From the NCBI GenBank assembly GCA_030645995.1, contig JAUSMU010000283.1, positions 1 through 32,463 of the forward strand: DNA of 32,463 nucleotides, given 5' to 3'. Below are positions 8,315 through 20,000 of this stretch, in pieces. Under the pieces are notes generated by a model. It was not told the origin of the DNA and did not search any database. It was given only the letters and a program-made list of their open reading frames with translations. The DNA comes from Gammaproteobacteria bacterium (GTDB lineage Bacteria; Pseudomonadota; Gammaproteobacteria; Pseudomonadales; Pseudohongiellaceae). Position 1 is the first letter of the stretch, and every line of letters starts with the position of its first letter. The position numbers and the translations under genes are program-made.

Positions 8315-8689
8315 ATGGCACCATCAAAACATATCCCGGGCTACTGTGGTCGCAAACTCAAGTGGCGGATGCGGCACCTGACTGCCGCCGCATTGTGCTG
8401 CGTGGCGATGAGCGCGCAGGCGCAGACGCCGGTTTTCGAGATCGAGATCCGCGAACACCTCTTCTATCCCTCGGAGTTGAAGATTCCGGCCGGGCAAAAG
8501 GTGAAGCTGATCATTCACAACCGGGATGCGACTCCCGAAGAGTTTGAGAGCTACGAGCTGAACCGGGAGAAGGTCATCATTGGCAACACGCAGGGGATTG
8601 TCTTCATCGGTCCGCTCAAAGCGGGCGAGTATCCATTCTTTGGCGAATTCAATCCGAAAACAGCACAGGGGAAAGTCATCGTTGAGTAA
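8315..8689 (+). CDS. Periplasmic cupredoxin-like protein
   Basis: 124 residues with a secretion signal (about 1-36, LTAAALCCVAMSAQA then QTP) and one cupredoxin-like beta domain (FEIEIREHLFYPSELKIPAG ... GEYPFFGEF). Related domains accompany FTR1-type permeases, as in the Bordetella FtrABCD system, where the cupredoxin helps oxidise or hand over ferrous iron. The usual type 1 copper set (His, Cys, His, Met) is not seen: the mature domain has no cysteine or methionine and its only histidines are H46 (REHLF) and H67 (IIHN). It may therefore bind iron or copper through acidic residues (PEEFES) or act structurally. ATG 8315 has AGG repeats about 10 bases upstream; an in-frame ATG at 8369 is possible. 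Confidence 0.82.
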   Translation: MAPSKHIPGYCGRKLKWRMRHLTAAALCCVAMSAQAQTPVFEIEIREHLFYPSELKIPAGQKVKLIIHNRDATPEEFESYELNREKVIIGNTQGIVFIGPLKAGEYPFFGEFNPKTAQGKVIVE

Positions 8690-8734
8690 TTTTGAGCTGG
8701 TATTCAGAACAGCAAATCCGGGGAGACGTGTGGC

Positions 8735-9562
8735 ATGACCAGCGCCGTGATCATCGTTCTGCGTGAAGTCTTGGAGGCCGTGCTGATCATCTGCATGCTG
8801 CTGGCGTCCTCCAGTGCTCTGGGGCTGCGTTTCCGCTGGCTGCCGCCCGCGTTGCTTGCCGGGCTGGCAGGCGCCTTCATTTATGCCGTGTTTCTGGAAG
8901 ATATCTCCCAGGCCTTCGAGGGATTCGGGCAGGAGATCGTCAACGCCGTGCTGCTGCTCCTGATCACGTTGCTGCTGCTGGCCCATAACATTCTGGCTAT
9001 GCGCGAATTCAAGGCACCACAGATTGCGCGTCTGCCGGCGCTGTCGCTGTTGATTCTGTCAGCGACAATCGCTATGGCGATCGTCCGCGAGGGTTCGGAA
9101 ATCTACTTGTATGTTTACTCTTACGGTGTAGTCGCCGGTGATATAACGTCGGTACTCTCCGGCGGTGCCATAGGCGCAGGCATAGGTTTCAGTCTCGGCA
9201 CTTTCATCTACTTCGGTCTGCGAACTTTGTCGGCGCGGCATTGTCTGTTGTTCAGCAGCTTTATGGCCTTGGTCATTGGTGCGGGGATGAGCTCGCAGGC
9301 GGCACTCTTTCTAGCGCAGGCGGATCTGCTGTCGGCCTCCGAACCCCTGTGGGACACTTCTGCTCTGATTGCAGAGTCATCGTTGCCGGGCGAGCTGCTG
9401 CAGGCCGTGATAGGTTACGAGGCCAGCCCGATCGCCACGCAGGTCGGTATGTTTGCAGGCGCCCTGGTGCTTTCGCTGGCGGCCATGGGAATCGGGATTT
9501 TTTCAGTCAGAAACTTGTCCTCTAATCCCGAAGCAATACGAACAGAACGGAGTAACGAATGA
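8735..9562 (+). CDS. FTR1-family high-affinity iron permease
   Basis: 275-residue polytopic membrane protein with about seven hydrophobic helices. It has both signature RExxE motifs, R10-E14 (REVLE) and R118-E122 (REGSE), which coordinate iron during transport in Ftr1/EfeU/FtrC proteins. GGGGAG (8718-8723) supports ATG 8735. It lies 45 bases after the cupredoxin-like gene and overlaps the next gene by 4 bases (ATGA), forming a likely iron-import module. No EfeB-type peroxidase or P19 gene is present, so the oxidation partner is missing, unless it is the cupredoxin-like protein or the cytochrome b561 upstream. Confidence 0.93.
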   Translation: MTSAVIIVLREVLEAVLIICMLLASSSALGLRFRWLPPALLAGLAGAFIYAVFLEDISQAFEGFGQEIVNAVLLLLITLLLLAHNILAMREFKAPQIARLPALSLLILSATIAMAIVREGSEIYLYVYSYGVVAGDITSVLSGGAIGAGIGFSLGTFIYFGLRTLSARHCLLFSSFMALVIGAGMSSQAALFLAQADLLSASEPLWDTSALIAESSLPGELLQAVIGYEASPIATQVGMFAGALVLSLAAMGIGIFSVRNLSSNPEAIRTERSNE

Positions 9563-10320
9563 TACGATCCTGCGGCATCTTGTGCGCGGCCGGTGGCCGG
9601 GTGTCTTTTCTTCTGGTGGGGACGCTGATAGGACTGCTGACCGGCAGTCAGACGCATGCAGACAACCTGCTTCATCACAACGGAGTGGGACGGGTTTACG
9701 ATCCTTATGTGCAGCCTTTGGAGCGCGAGCTTGAGCTACGCACCTACTACCAGACCGATGATGATCCCATCGAGAGCGATATTCTGCGTCAGCGAATAGG
9801 CTTCGGAGCCGCAATCAACGAGCGCGTGTTTGCAGAGCTGTACCTGATCGGCATGAAGCTTCCGGGAAGCGCCATGCGTCTGGAATCGTATGAGCTGGAA
9901 AGCAAGATACAGCTGACGGAGCAGGGCGAGTATGCTGCCGACTGGGGGCTGCTGGTGGAGTTGGAACGCCAGCGCAGTGAGAGCATCGCCGAATTGGCAA
10001 CCACATTGTTAGCAACCCGGCAGTGGGGCGACTGGGTGGGCACGGTGAATCTCGGTATCGAATACGAGTACGGGTCCAATATCCGCAACGAGTTCGACAC
10101 CTTCATGTCGGCGCAGTGGCGCTTGCGCTATCGTGAGAGTCTGGAGCCAGGCATTGAAGTTTATGCCGACGAGTTCACTCATGGCATTGGCCCGGTACTC
10201 ACAGGACTGGTACGCGGCAGTGAAAATCAGAAGTGGCACTGGGAGGCTGGCATCATAGTGCCAACCAACGACACTACTCCTGATTACACCTACCGACTGT
10301 TGCTGGAGTATGAGTTCTGA
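9559..10320 (+). CDS. Possible outer-membrane beta-barrel protein, unknown family
   Basis: 253 residues. A signal peptide covers about 1-34 (FLLVGTLIGLLTG, then HAD). The rest alternates polar and hydrophobic residues in beta-strand pairs (ELELRTYYQTDD, RVFAELYLIGMKL, GLLVELERQ, TVNLGIEYEYGSN, QWRLRYRES, WHWEAGIIVPTN) and ends in a strand with terminal phenylalanine (LLLEYEF), a typical outer-membrane insertion signal. I do not recognise a named family. It is the last gene before the second TTAA box and is translationally coupled to the FTR1 gene, so a role in passing metal or the operon's product across the outer membrane is plausible. Confidence 0.75.
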   Translation: MIRSCGILCAAGGRVSFLLVGTLIGLLTGSQTHADNLLHHNGVGRVYDPYVQPLERELELRTYYQTDDDPIESDILRQRIGFGAAINERVFAELYLIGMKLPGSAMRLESYELESKIQLTEQGEYAADWGLLVELERQRSESIAELATTLLATRQWGDWVGTVNLGIEYEYGSNIRNEFDTFMSAQWRLRYRESLEPGIEVYADEFTHGIGPVLTGLVRGSENQKWHWEAGIIVPTNDTTPDYTYRLLLEYEF

Positions 10321-10340
10321 AGAGTTGAATCCGCCTCATG

Positions 10341-10377
10341 CTTAAGGTTGACTTAAGGTGGAGAAAATAGGCTTAAT
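10341..10377 (+). promoter_or_regulatory. PmrA/QseB-like box with -10, before the sulfatase gene
   Basis: CTTAAG-GTTGA-CTTAAG (10341-10357) is a perfect paired TTAA site with 5-bp spacing. CTTAAT at 10372-10377 can serve as the -10 element, which places the box over the -35 position as in activated OmpR/PmrA-type promoters. In E. coli-type bacteria such boxes drive lipid A modification genes, which agrees with the envelope-type genes downstream. Confidence 0.72.
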
Positions 10378-10415
10378 CCCACAACCGCCAACTATTGATT
10401 CGGGATTCTGACCCT

Positions 10416-12251
10416 ATGCCGCTATCTGTGCACATTCCAGCCCCACGACGAGCCGTATTTTTTACATGGGTAGCCGTGTTCGTCGGTAGCATTATGATGG
10501 CCTGGGTGCCGGATATCACGTTTGAGTCCGGCTTGTTCCTTCTCGGCGCTGCCTTTGTGCAGGCCACACTACTAAGTTCTCCTGCATTGCTGCTATTCCT
10601 CGTGTGGCACTGGCGTTCCCGTTCCGGCACTAATTCGCCCTGGCTTGCGGGTTCCGTTACTGTCGCCGCCGTGTTGCTCGTGCTGTTCCTGGTGGTGAAT
10701 TACAAGCTGCGGGACATGTACGGTTTCTACTTCAATTTCTTCGTCCTGAATCTGCTGATGACACCCGGAGGTGTCGAAGCGATGGGCGTCTCCACTTCGA
10801 CCAATATCACGCTCGCAATCGTGGTCCTGACACTCGCCGTTGCCGTGTGGCTGCTCCTGCGTTTCATCCCCTTTGAGCGATTGTGGGCGCGCCGCCTGCG
10901 TGCCAGTTATCTGGTGCCTGGTTTCATCGGCGTCTTCTTGTTGCAGGGGGGCTGGTATGCCTGGTCCGAGTTTCACTATGACAGGACAGTGCTGCAGATA
11001 GCCGACCGGATTATCTGGTACATGCCCGTGACTGCCCGCACCTTTTTCGAGGATATGGGCGCGACAATTGATCGTCCCGAGGGCGCGGATATGGAGGTCG
11101 CCATCAGTGGCGGCAGCCTCAACTATCCGGAAGCCCCCGATGAGCCCTTGAAGACGCCTTACAACATCGTCTGGCTGGTAGCCGAGTCCTGGCGTGCCGA
11201 CATGCTGACTCCCGAAATCATGCCGCAGACCTGGGCGTTCGCGCAGAAGACCAAGCAGTTCCGTGAGCATTACAGCGGTGGCAATGGCACACGCATGGGG
11301 ATGTTCTCGCAGTTTTACGGCCTCTATGGCAGCTACTGGTTCGACTTCCTCAATTCGGGACGTCAGCCACTGTTGATGGAAGTCCTGCAGAAAAATAACT
11401 ACGACATGATGGCCTATACCAGTTCACGCTTCTCTTATCCGGAATTCGACAAGACCGTGTTCGCCGGGCTCCCGATGTCGCAATTGCAATCCTATACCGA
11501 GGGTGCAGGCTGGGAGCGCGATCGTAAAAATGTCGCAGACCTGCTGGGTTATATCGAGAAGGCTGAAGACCCCTTTTTCGGTTTCATGTTCTTCGAGTCC
11601 GCGCATGCCAATTACTATTTTCCCGAAGAGTCGGTCATCGCTCCGGACTACATCGAGGATTTTAATTATCTGACGCTGGACATCGAGAAAGAGATCGAAC
11701 GCATCCGTGCTCGCTACATCAATGCCAATCATCACCTCGACAGTCAACTGGGGCGCGTATTCGCGGCGCTGGAGGAGCAGGGCAAACTCGACAACACCAT
11801 TGTGATTGTCACCGGAGATCATGGTGAAGAATTCATGGAGAACGGACGCTGGGGGCACAACTCGACTTTCAGTCAAGAGCAAATCCGTGTACCTTTCCTG
11901 CTCTACGTTCCAGGGCAGGCACCGGCGCAGTTCGACGTCATGACGAGTCATCACGATGTGCCCGCCACGGTGCTCGCTGCGCTGGGGATGGACATTGATC
12001 CGGCAACCTACAGTTATGGGCACGACTTGCTCGCGGCTGACTACCATCGCGATTACACCGTTGCCAGTGACTGGCACGGCAACACGCTGATAACGCCGGA
12101 TGTAAAGATGGTCTTCAGCAAGAAGGGCGCGTTCTACGATGATGCTGCCACCACACTGAATGACGACCCGATCGATCTCGCCGCCACGAAGGCTCCCTAC
12201 CGGGACGCGCTGGGGCTGTTTACCCGGGAATTATCGCGGTTCTATCAGTGA
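10416..12251 (+). CDS. Membrane sulfatase-fold protein (YejM/LtaS-like)
   Basis: 611 residues: five hydrophobic helices in about the first 190 residues, then a periplasmic alkaline-phosphatase/sulfatase-fold domain. Visible metal-site residues are E257 (VAESWRAD), T292 at the nucleophile position (GNGTRMGMFSQFYG), D468-H469 (GDHGEEF) and H481 (WGHNS). The GMFSQFYGL segment resembles YejM/PbgA, the inner-membrane regulator of lipopolysaccharide synthesis. Unlike E. coli YejM, a nucleophile-type threonine seems to be present, so it might be a real phosphoglycerol or phosphoethanolamine transferase. ATG 10416 is chosen; TTG 10395 is an in-frame alternative and neither has a strong ribosome site. 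The paired TTAA box upstream suggests two-component control. Confidence 0.85.
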   Translation: MPLSVHIPAPRRAVFFTWVAVFVGSIMMAWVPDITFESGLFLLGAAFVQATLLSSPALLLFLVWHWRSRSGTNSPWLAGSVTVAAVLLVLFLVVNYKLRDMYGFYFNFFVLNLLMTPGGVEAMGVSTSTNITLAIVVLTLAVAVWLLLRFIPFERLWARRLRASYLVPGFIGVFLLQGGWYAWSEFHYDRTVLQIADRIIWYMPVTARTFFEDMGATIDRPEGADMEVAISGGSLNYPEAPDEPLKTPYNIVWLVAESWRADMLTPEIMPQTWAFAQKTKQFREHYSGGNGTRMGMFSQFYGLYGSYWFDFLNSGRQPLLMEVLQKNNYDMMAYTSSRFSYPEFDKTVFAGLPMSQLQSYTEGAGWERDRKNVADLLGYIEKAEDPFFGFMFFESAHANYYFPEESVIAPDYIEDFNYLTLDIEKEIERIRARYINANHHLDSQLGRVFAALEEQGKLDNTIVIVTGDHGEEFMENGRWGHNSTFSQEQIRVPFLLYVPGQAPAQFDVMTSHHDVPATVLAALGMDIDPATYSYGHDLLAADYHRDYTVASDWHGNTLITPDVKMVFSKKGAFYDDAATTLNDDPIDLAATKAPYRDALGLFTRELSRFYQ

Positions 12252-12301
12252 GTCGCTGACAACGAGAGCCGTGCTGGCAGAGAGCTTCGCATTGAGGGCA
12301 A

Positions 12302-13130
12302 ATGATTACAGCTACCGCTAGTTCTAACGTGTTTCCCTCTGCTCGAACAGCGGAGGCGGCCGATGCTGCTGACGATTGTGCGGAGAGTCTGCTCGCTGCG
12401 GCAGGCTACTGCGATTTCGAAGATTACTGGCACTCGCCCTGCGAGTACGTCGAACCGATGAACGTGCGCCGCAATGGTTGGAGTGCGGTTTCCCTGCTGA
12501 GTGTGCCGGATGCACAGGGGCGCGAGAGTCGCTTTTACCTCAAGCGTCAGGAAAACCAGCTGCGTTATTCCTGGCGCCATCCGATTGGGGCGCTGACCTA
12601 TCAATACGAGGTGGAAGCGTTTCAGAAGGCCGACTGCTTCAAATTGCCGACTGCAGAGCTGATTACCTATGGCTTTCGCAGAAATGGTGCGACACGGCGC
12701 GGTATCGTCGTGACCCGTGAAATAGCGCTGCCGGCATTGTCTGATTTTCAAAACGCCGCCACCGACTGGCCTGCACTGCTGCCCGCGCTGCGCAATGCCG
12801 GCCGAGAGCTGTTGCGCCTGCACCTGTGTGACTGGCAGCATGGCGCCCTGTATCCTTCCCATATTTTCATTGACCCCTCGAACGGTCGAATTCGTCTGAT
12901 TGATTTCGAAAGAGCGCGTCGCGCCTGTGCCTGTAGCGCGGCGGAAGCCGATCTGCTGCAGTTTCTCAAGCGTGCAGACTGGATCCCCGATGTCGCACTC
13001 GCGGCTCTCCTCGAAGCCTATCGCCTGCGCATGCCCGGTCTGTTGCATCGACTCGGCGAGCGCTTTCCCCATCGTAGTCTCCTGTTGCAGGAGCCGTCCC
13101 AAATAAAAAGAAACAGTGAGCGAGAAAACA

Positions 13131-13138
<8 letters not shown>
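12302..13138 (+). CDS. Lipopolysaccharide kinase (WaaP/InaA-like) family protein
   Basis: 278 residues of the small Kdo/WaaP kinase-like family, a eukaryotic-kinase-like fold that phosphorylates lipopolysaccharide core sugars. Visible motifs are YLKRQENQLR (likely ATP lysine), the catalytic-loop signature H180-GALYPSH187-IFID, and LIDFERARR with D201. This HxxLYxxH arrangement is characteristic of the family. GAGGG (12293-12297) precedes ATG 12302. It follows the sulfatase-fold gene by 50 bases and overlaps the methyltransferase by 8. Together they look like an envelope or lipid A modification unit under the upstream TTAA box. The exact sugar target is unknown. Confidence 0.85.
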
Positions 13139-15298
<2,160 letters not shown>

Positions 15299-15327
15299 CT
15301 ATCCAAACCCCTTCAAGAAACCAGAGC

Positions 15328-16911
15328 ATGGCCATCAAGAATATCCACAGTCAGAAAATACTCATTCTGGATTTCGGTTCCCAATACACCCAGCTGATTG
15401 CGCGCCGCGTGCGCGAGCTGGGTGTCTATTGCGAAATCTGGGCCTGGGACAACGCCAGCCCCGACGACATCAAAGCCTTCGGCGCCCGCGGCATCATCCT
15501 CTCCGGCTCACCGGAAAGCACAACCGTCGCCGACTCTCCTCGCGCACCAGCCTTCCTGTTCGAAGGCGACCTGCCATTGCTCGGCATCTGCTACGGCATG
15601 CAGACCATGGCCATGCAGATGGGTGGCCATGTGGAAGCCTCGGACAAATCCGAGTTCGGCTATGCCGAAGTGACGTTGCCCAATCCTTGCCCACTTTTCG
15701 ATGGCATCGAGGACCGCATCAACGACAACGGCACGCCGATTCTCGACGTGTGGATGAGCCACGGCGACAAGGTCGTCAAGCTGCCACCTGACTTCATTAT
15801 CACCGCAGCCACCGAGACCGCGCCCATCGCCGCGATGTCCCACATCAGCAAACCTTTCTTCGGCATCCAGTTCCATCCGGAAGTTACGCACACCTCGCAG
15901 GGCTTACGCATTCTTGAACGCTTCGTGCGCAATATCTGCGACTGCGAAGCACTCTGGACATCCGCCAACATCATCGAAGACGCCATCGCCCGCGTGCGCG
16001 CACAAGTGGGCAGCGATCACGTCCTGCTCGGTCTTTCCGGCGGCGTCGATTCCTCCGTCGTCGCAGCGTTGCTGCACAAGGCGATTGGCGATCAACTCAC
16101 TTGCGTATTCGTCGACAATGGTCTGCTGCGCCTGCAAGAAGGCGATCAGGTCATGGCCACGTTCGCGAAGAACATGGGTGTGAAAGTGATCCGTGCCGAT
16201 GCCGAAGCGAAATTCCTCGGCGCACTCGCTGGTGTCAGTGATCCCGAATTGAAACGTAAGGCCATCGGCAACACCTTCATCCAGGTGTTTGATGAAGAAG
16301 CCTCAAAAATTCATAACGTGAAGTGGCTGGCCCAAGGCACGATCTATCCGGACGTCATCGAGTCTGCTGGATCAAAAACCGGGAAGGCCCACGTCATCAA
16401 GTCCCACCACAACGTCGGCGGTCTGCCCGAAGACATGAAACTGGGCCTCGTGGAACCTTTGCGCGAATTGTTCAAGGACGAAGTGCGCAAGATCGGCCTG
16501 GAACTCGGACTGCCTTACGACATGGTGTATCGCCATCCGTTCCCAGGGCCTGGTCTCGGCGTGCGGATTCTTGGGGAGGTGAAGAAGGAATATTGCGATG
16601 TGCTGCGTCGTGCCGATGCGATCTTCATGGAAGAGCTGCACCGCTCCGGTTGGTATCACAAGACAAGTCAGGCCTTTGCGGTGTTTCTGCCGGTGAAATC
16701 TGTGGGCGTGGTAGGCGATGCGCGGCGGTATTCGTGGGTGATTACGTTGCGGGCGGTGGAGACGATTGATTTCATGACGGCTCGGTGGGCGCACCTCCCT
16801 TACGAATTGTTGGAGGCTGTTAGTAATCGGATTATTAATGAGGTTGCGCAGGTTTCGCGTGTGGCTTATGACATTTCTTCCAAACCTCCGGCTACGATTG
16901 AGTGGGAGTGA
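15328..16911 (+). CDS. guaA: GMP synthase (glutamine-hydrolysing)
   Basis: Converts XMP to GMP with glutamine and ATP. It has 527 residues, full length. The class I amidotransferase domain carries catalytic C88 (LGICYGMQ) and FGIQFHPEV. The ATP-pyrophosphatase domain has the PP-loop LSGGVDSS and [10 protein letters not shown]. The dimerisation domain ends in the highly conserved PPATIEWE. The last 24 bases recur at 22517, so the 3' end is the reconstituted target of an island. The final ~200 bases differ in codon style (more T/A third positions) from the rest of the gene, consistent with an older exchange of the 3' end. Confidence 0.98.
   Translation: MAIKNIHSQKILILDFGSQYTQLIARRVRELGVYCEIWAWDNASPDDIKAFGARGIILSGSPESTTVADSPRAPAFLFEGDLPLLGICYGMQTMAMQMGGHVEASDKSEFGYAEVTLPNPCPLFDGIEDRINDNGTPILDVWMSHGDKVVKLPPDFIITAATETAPIAAMSHISKPFFGIQFHPEVTHTSQGLRILERFVRNICDCEALWTSANIIEDAIARVRAQVGSDHVLLGLSGGVDSSVVAALLHKAIGDQLTCVFVDNGLLRLQEGDQVMATFAKNMGVKVIRADAEAKFLGALAGVSDPELKRKAIGNTFIQVFDEEASKIHNVKWLAQGTIYPDVIESAGSKTGKAHVIKSHHNVGGLPEDMKLGLVEPLRELFKDEVRKIGLELGLPYDMVYRHPFPGPGLGVRILGEVKKEYCDVLRRADAIFMEELHRSGWYHKTSQAFAVFLPVKSVGVVGDARRYSWVITLRAVETIDFMTARWAHLPYELLEAVSNRIINEVAQVSRVAYDISSKPPATIEWE
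16888..16911 (+). repeat. attL-like direct repeat at the guaA 3' end
   Basis: These 24 bases, ending GATTGAGTGGGAGTGA, are identical to 22517-22540; allowing one mismatch the match covers 27 bases. They encode the GuaA tail and stop. The 3' end of guaA is a known integration site for tyrosine-recombinase islands, so this is best read as the left attachment junction. Confidence 0.8.
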
Positions 16912-17028
16912 AATATAGTATTTCGTAGGGTATCGACGTCCCTTAATACGACGAAGACGATAAAAGCTACGCTAGTAATCGAGGCTAGGATTAAGAACCC
17001 CCTGTTTATTATCCAAACCAAATTGGTC

Positions 17029-17048
17029 TTCCAGGTCGGCCTGGAAAG
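17029..17048 (+). promoter_or_regulatory. Hairpin covering the ribosome site of the giant STAND gene
   Basis: TTCCAGG (17029-17035), loop TCGG, CCTGGAA (17040-17046) form a perfect 7-bp stem with a stable-type tetraloop. Its right arm contains most of GGAAAG (17043-17048), the Shine-Dalgarno sequence of the gene at 17055. This could limit translation. I saw no convincing promoter in 16912-17028. Confidence 0.5.
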
Positions 17049-17054
17049 ATAACT

Positions 17055-20000
17055 ATGAAAAAGGCTCAACTGGCAACTGACGTCTCTGGGGTCCCAGATC
17101 AGCAGGGGACGAGTACGGCTGCCAGTGGGCCAGCTGGCGCACACTTTGAAGGTCAGGTCGCAGCATCTTACCTGCTCGCAATGCTCTGCGGAGCGCCACC
17201 ACGTGGTAGTCCCGGCACAACGATCGATCGAATTGCGCTTCAGCAGGCGAACTCAGGACGCCCACTGGATGACGTGATCGTTCATGCAATTGATGGTTCC
17301 GGCATGGCGACGGTACTGGAAATCCAAGTTAAACGGACGATTACGTTCACCCCTACGGACCCAGTCTTTCGGAAGGTTGTTGGGCAAATTGCTGAGGCTG
17401 TGCGTCGTTCTGACTTTTGGTCTACACAGTATCATTTGGCAGTCGCCACCGCGAGGGGGTCCCGCAAGATCGATGGTTCGTACCAGGACGTGCTCGCCCT
17501 GGCGCGACAGATCGGAGATGCAGCCACATTCTTCTCACAGCTCAATCTCGCCGGTGTCGCAAACAGCGATATGAGGACGTTTGTACTGACGCTCCAGGCT
17601 CACCTTAAAGAAGAGGGCGTACCTCACGATGACGGCGCAACTTGGCGAATACTAGGCCGTCTTCAGATTCTCACGTTTGATTTCACCGCTCCGGGCTCCA
17701 GCTCTACAGATCTTGTTCGAGAACGAGCGCTGCGCACATTGCACGCTGACGATGCCTCACGGGTGGATGCATTCTGGGGAAGTCTTGTGGATCTGGCACT
17801 CACCATAGCCCAGAGCGGAGGGGACAAGAACCGCTCAACCCTACTAGAATCTCTTCAGCATCTCGGATTCCGCTTCGCTGCAGACCGTCGGAACGCGGTT
17901 GCACGTGCCGCCCTTTCGGAACAGACCAGCCAAGCGCTCGCCGACATCGACAACCAAGTTGGAAATGTCGTCCTCACGCGACATGAGCGAGTATCAGCAA
18001 TCCACGAAGCATTCGGTTCTGGGCGCTATGTGGAGCTTCGCGGCGACGCTGGGGTCGGCAAGTCCGGTGTATTGCGTCAGGTGGCAGAATCATTGGGGAC
18101 GGAAGGAAACGTTCTCGTTCTTAGCCCAGGTCGATGCGTTCCTCGCGGCTGGTCCGCCATGCGCGCTGTGCTCGGTTTCGAAGGTACAGCACATGACCTT
18201 TTGGTTGAGCTTGCCAACAATGGTGGTGCTGTTCTGTTCGTGGACAATGTTGATTCTTTCAACAGCGAAGAACGTTTCACTGTGGTCGATATGCTCCGAA
18301 GTGCGGCGGACGTCCCTGGAGTATCCGTTCTCGCAACGGCGAGAACAGAATTTGGAGCGGAGGAGCCCAGTTGGTTGCCAAGCGACGCGCTCGATAAATT
18401 GCAGCGAACAGCTCCAGTAGTGATCGATGGGTTGAGTAAGGCGGAGATTGAACAGCTAATCAAGAGTGATCCTGCGTTGAGCCGGTTACTCAGTGATAAC
18501 CATCCAGCCCGACCGGTGACGAGGAATTTGTTTCGCCTTGCTCGAATTGCCAATCAACGTACGGGCGATCTTCTGCCCCATACAGAAGTAGAGATGGCCA
18601 CCCAATTCTGGAGCACAGCTGATGGCGTACGGGATGTGGGATGGAGGGGCAGGACTCGCTTATTGATTAATTTGGCACTACAGGCGTTGACAGGAACAGA
18701 TCTACTCGATGTTAGTACACAGTCGGCACAGGCGATTGACGCGATGGTTCATAGCGGAACATTACGTAGCTTGGGCCCCAATGGTGTGTCTTTTCGCCAC
18801 GACGTGTTGTGCGAGTGGGCGATTGCGTGTGCACTAAGAGATGATGCCACTCTCATCGACCGGATTGATTTGGGGCGTCCAGCCACGGCAATACTTGCGC
18901 GAGCTATCGAACTGACTGCCAGAATGTGGGCTGAGCAAGCAACAGATGGTGCGGCGTGGCATAGCTTTTTGATTCGCTTAAGTAATGATGGTGCGCACAA
19001 GTCTTGGCGGCGCGCGGCCATTCTTGCACTCGCCCGTTCGGAAGCGGCCGACATTTTGCTACCACGCTTGGACTTGGTCCTACTAAGCAACAACGCGGTA
19101 CTGCTTCGTGAACTCATTCGTACCGTCATGGCTGTCGAAGTTGTGCCTGCGTCAAAGATGTTTGCCGCTGTCGGTCTTCATCCGGACGCAATACCTGCGG
19201 GCCTGACGATGCCGAAAGTCCGCTCTTGGTTAACTCTCATTCTGTGGCTCTTGAGCAAGAGTGATGGCGTTCCAGTTGACGCCCTTTCCGAAGTGATTAA
19301 CTTGTATACGGATTTTTCTATTGGGACGCTTGGGGTAACGGAGATCACTCCACTCACAACACGGCAGCTATACCGCTGGCTGAGATTGATTGAACCGGAC
19401 GTTAGCCCACTTCGAAGTGAACAGCCCAGATTTTGGGATGGACTTGAGCGGAGCCAATTGCAATCAGTCCAGCGAGATCTGCGCGATGGATTTCTGATGT
19501 TTGCCCGCACTGCACCCGATCTGGCTGCCGAGTATTTACAGGCTGTCATGCAAAGCAAGCACAACGACAATTTAGTTCGAACTATCTTGAAGATGCCATT
19601 GACGTTAGCACAAGCGGCCCCGACTCAGCTGGCCAGATTGACGGAACACGCATTGATAGAAAAGTCGCATCTTCGCCGTCGAGGGCTCCATGAACCGTTT
19701 GAAGAAGCTTTCTCGTTTCTCGATAACCAATTTCTTCCAGCCTCGCCCGCACAAGGCCCTTTCTTCGAGTTGCTTCTGCATTCTCCGGTTGACGGGCTCT
19801 CGCTGATTCATAACTTAGTAAACCATGCTGTCAGTCACGGTACACGTGGACGTGAAATGGGCGACGACTCGATCAACCTTGTGTATGGGAAAAATTCACG
19901 TGTCTTTCCCTGGGCAGGTACCTACTTTTGGTCCAGGCCCAAGACCAGCAACTACTACGCCTTAACGTCGGCACTTATGGCCTTGGAAGCTTGGGCTCAT

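Noticed and set aside
10372..10377. CTTAAT as a third TTAA half-site of the regulator box
   Set aside because: Spacing to the second half-site is 14 bp, not 5, and the position suits a -10 element.
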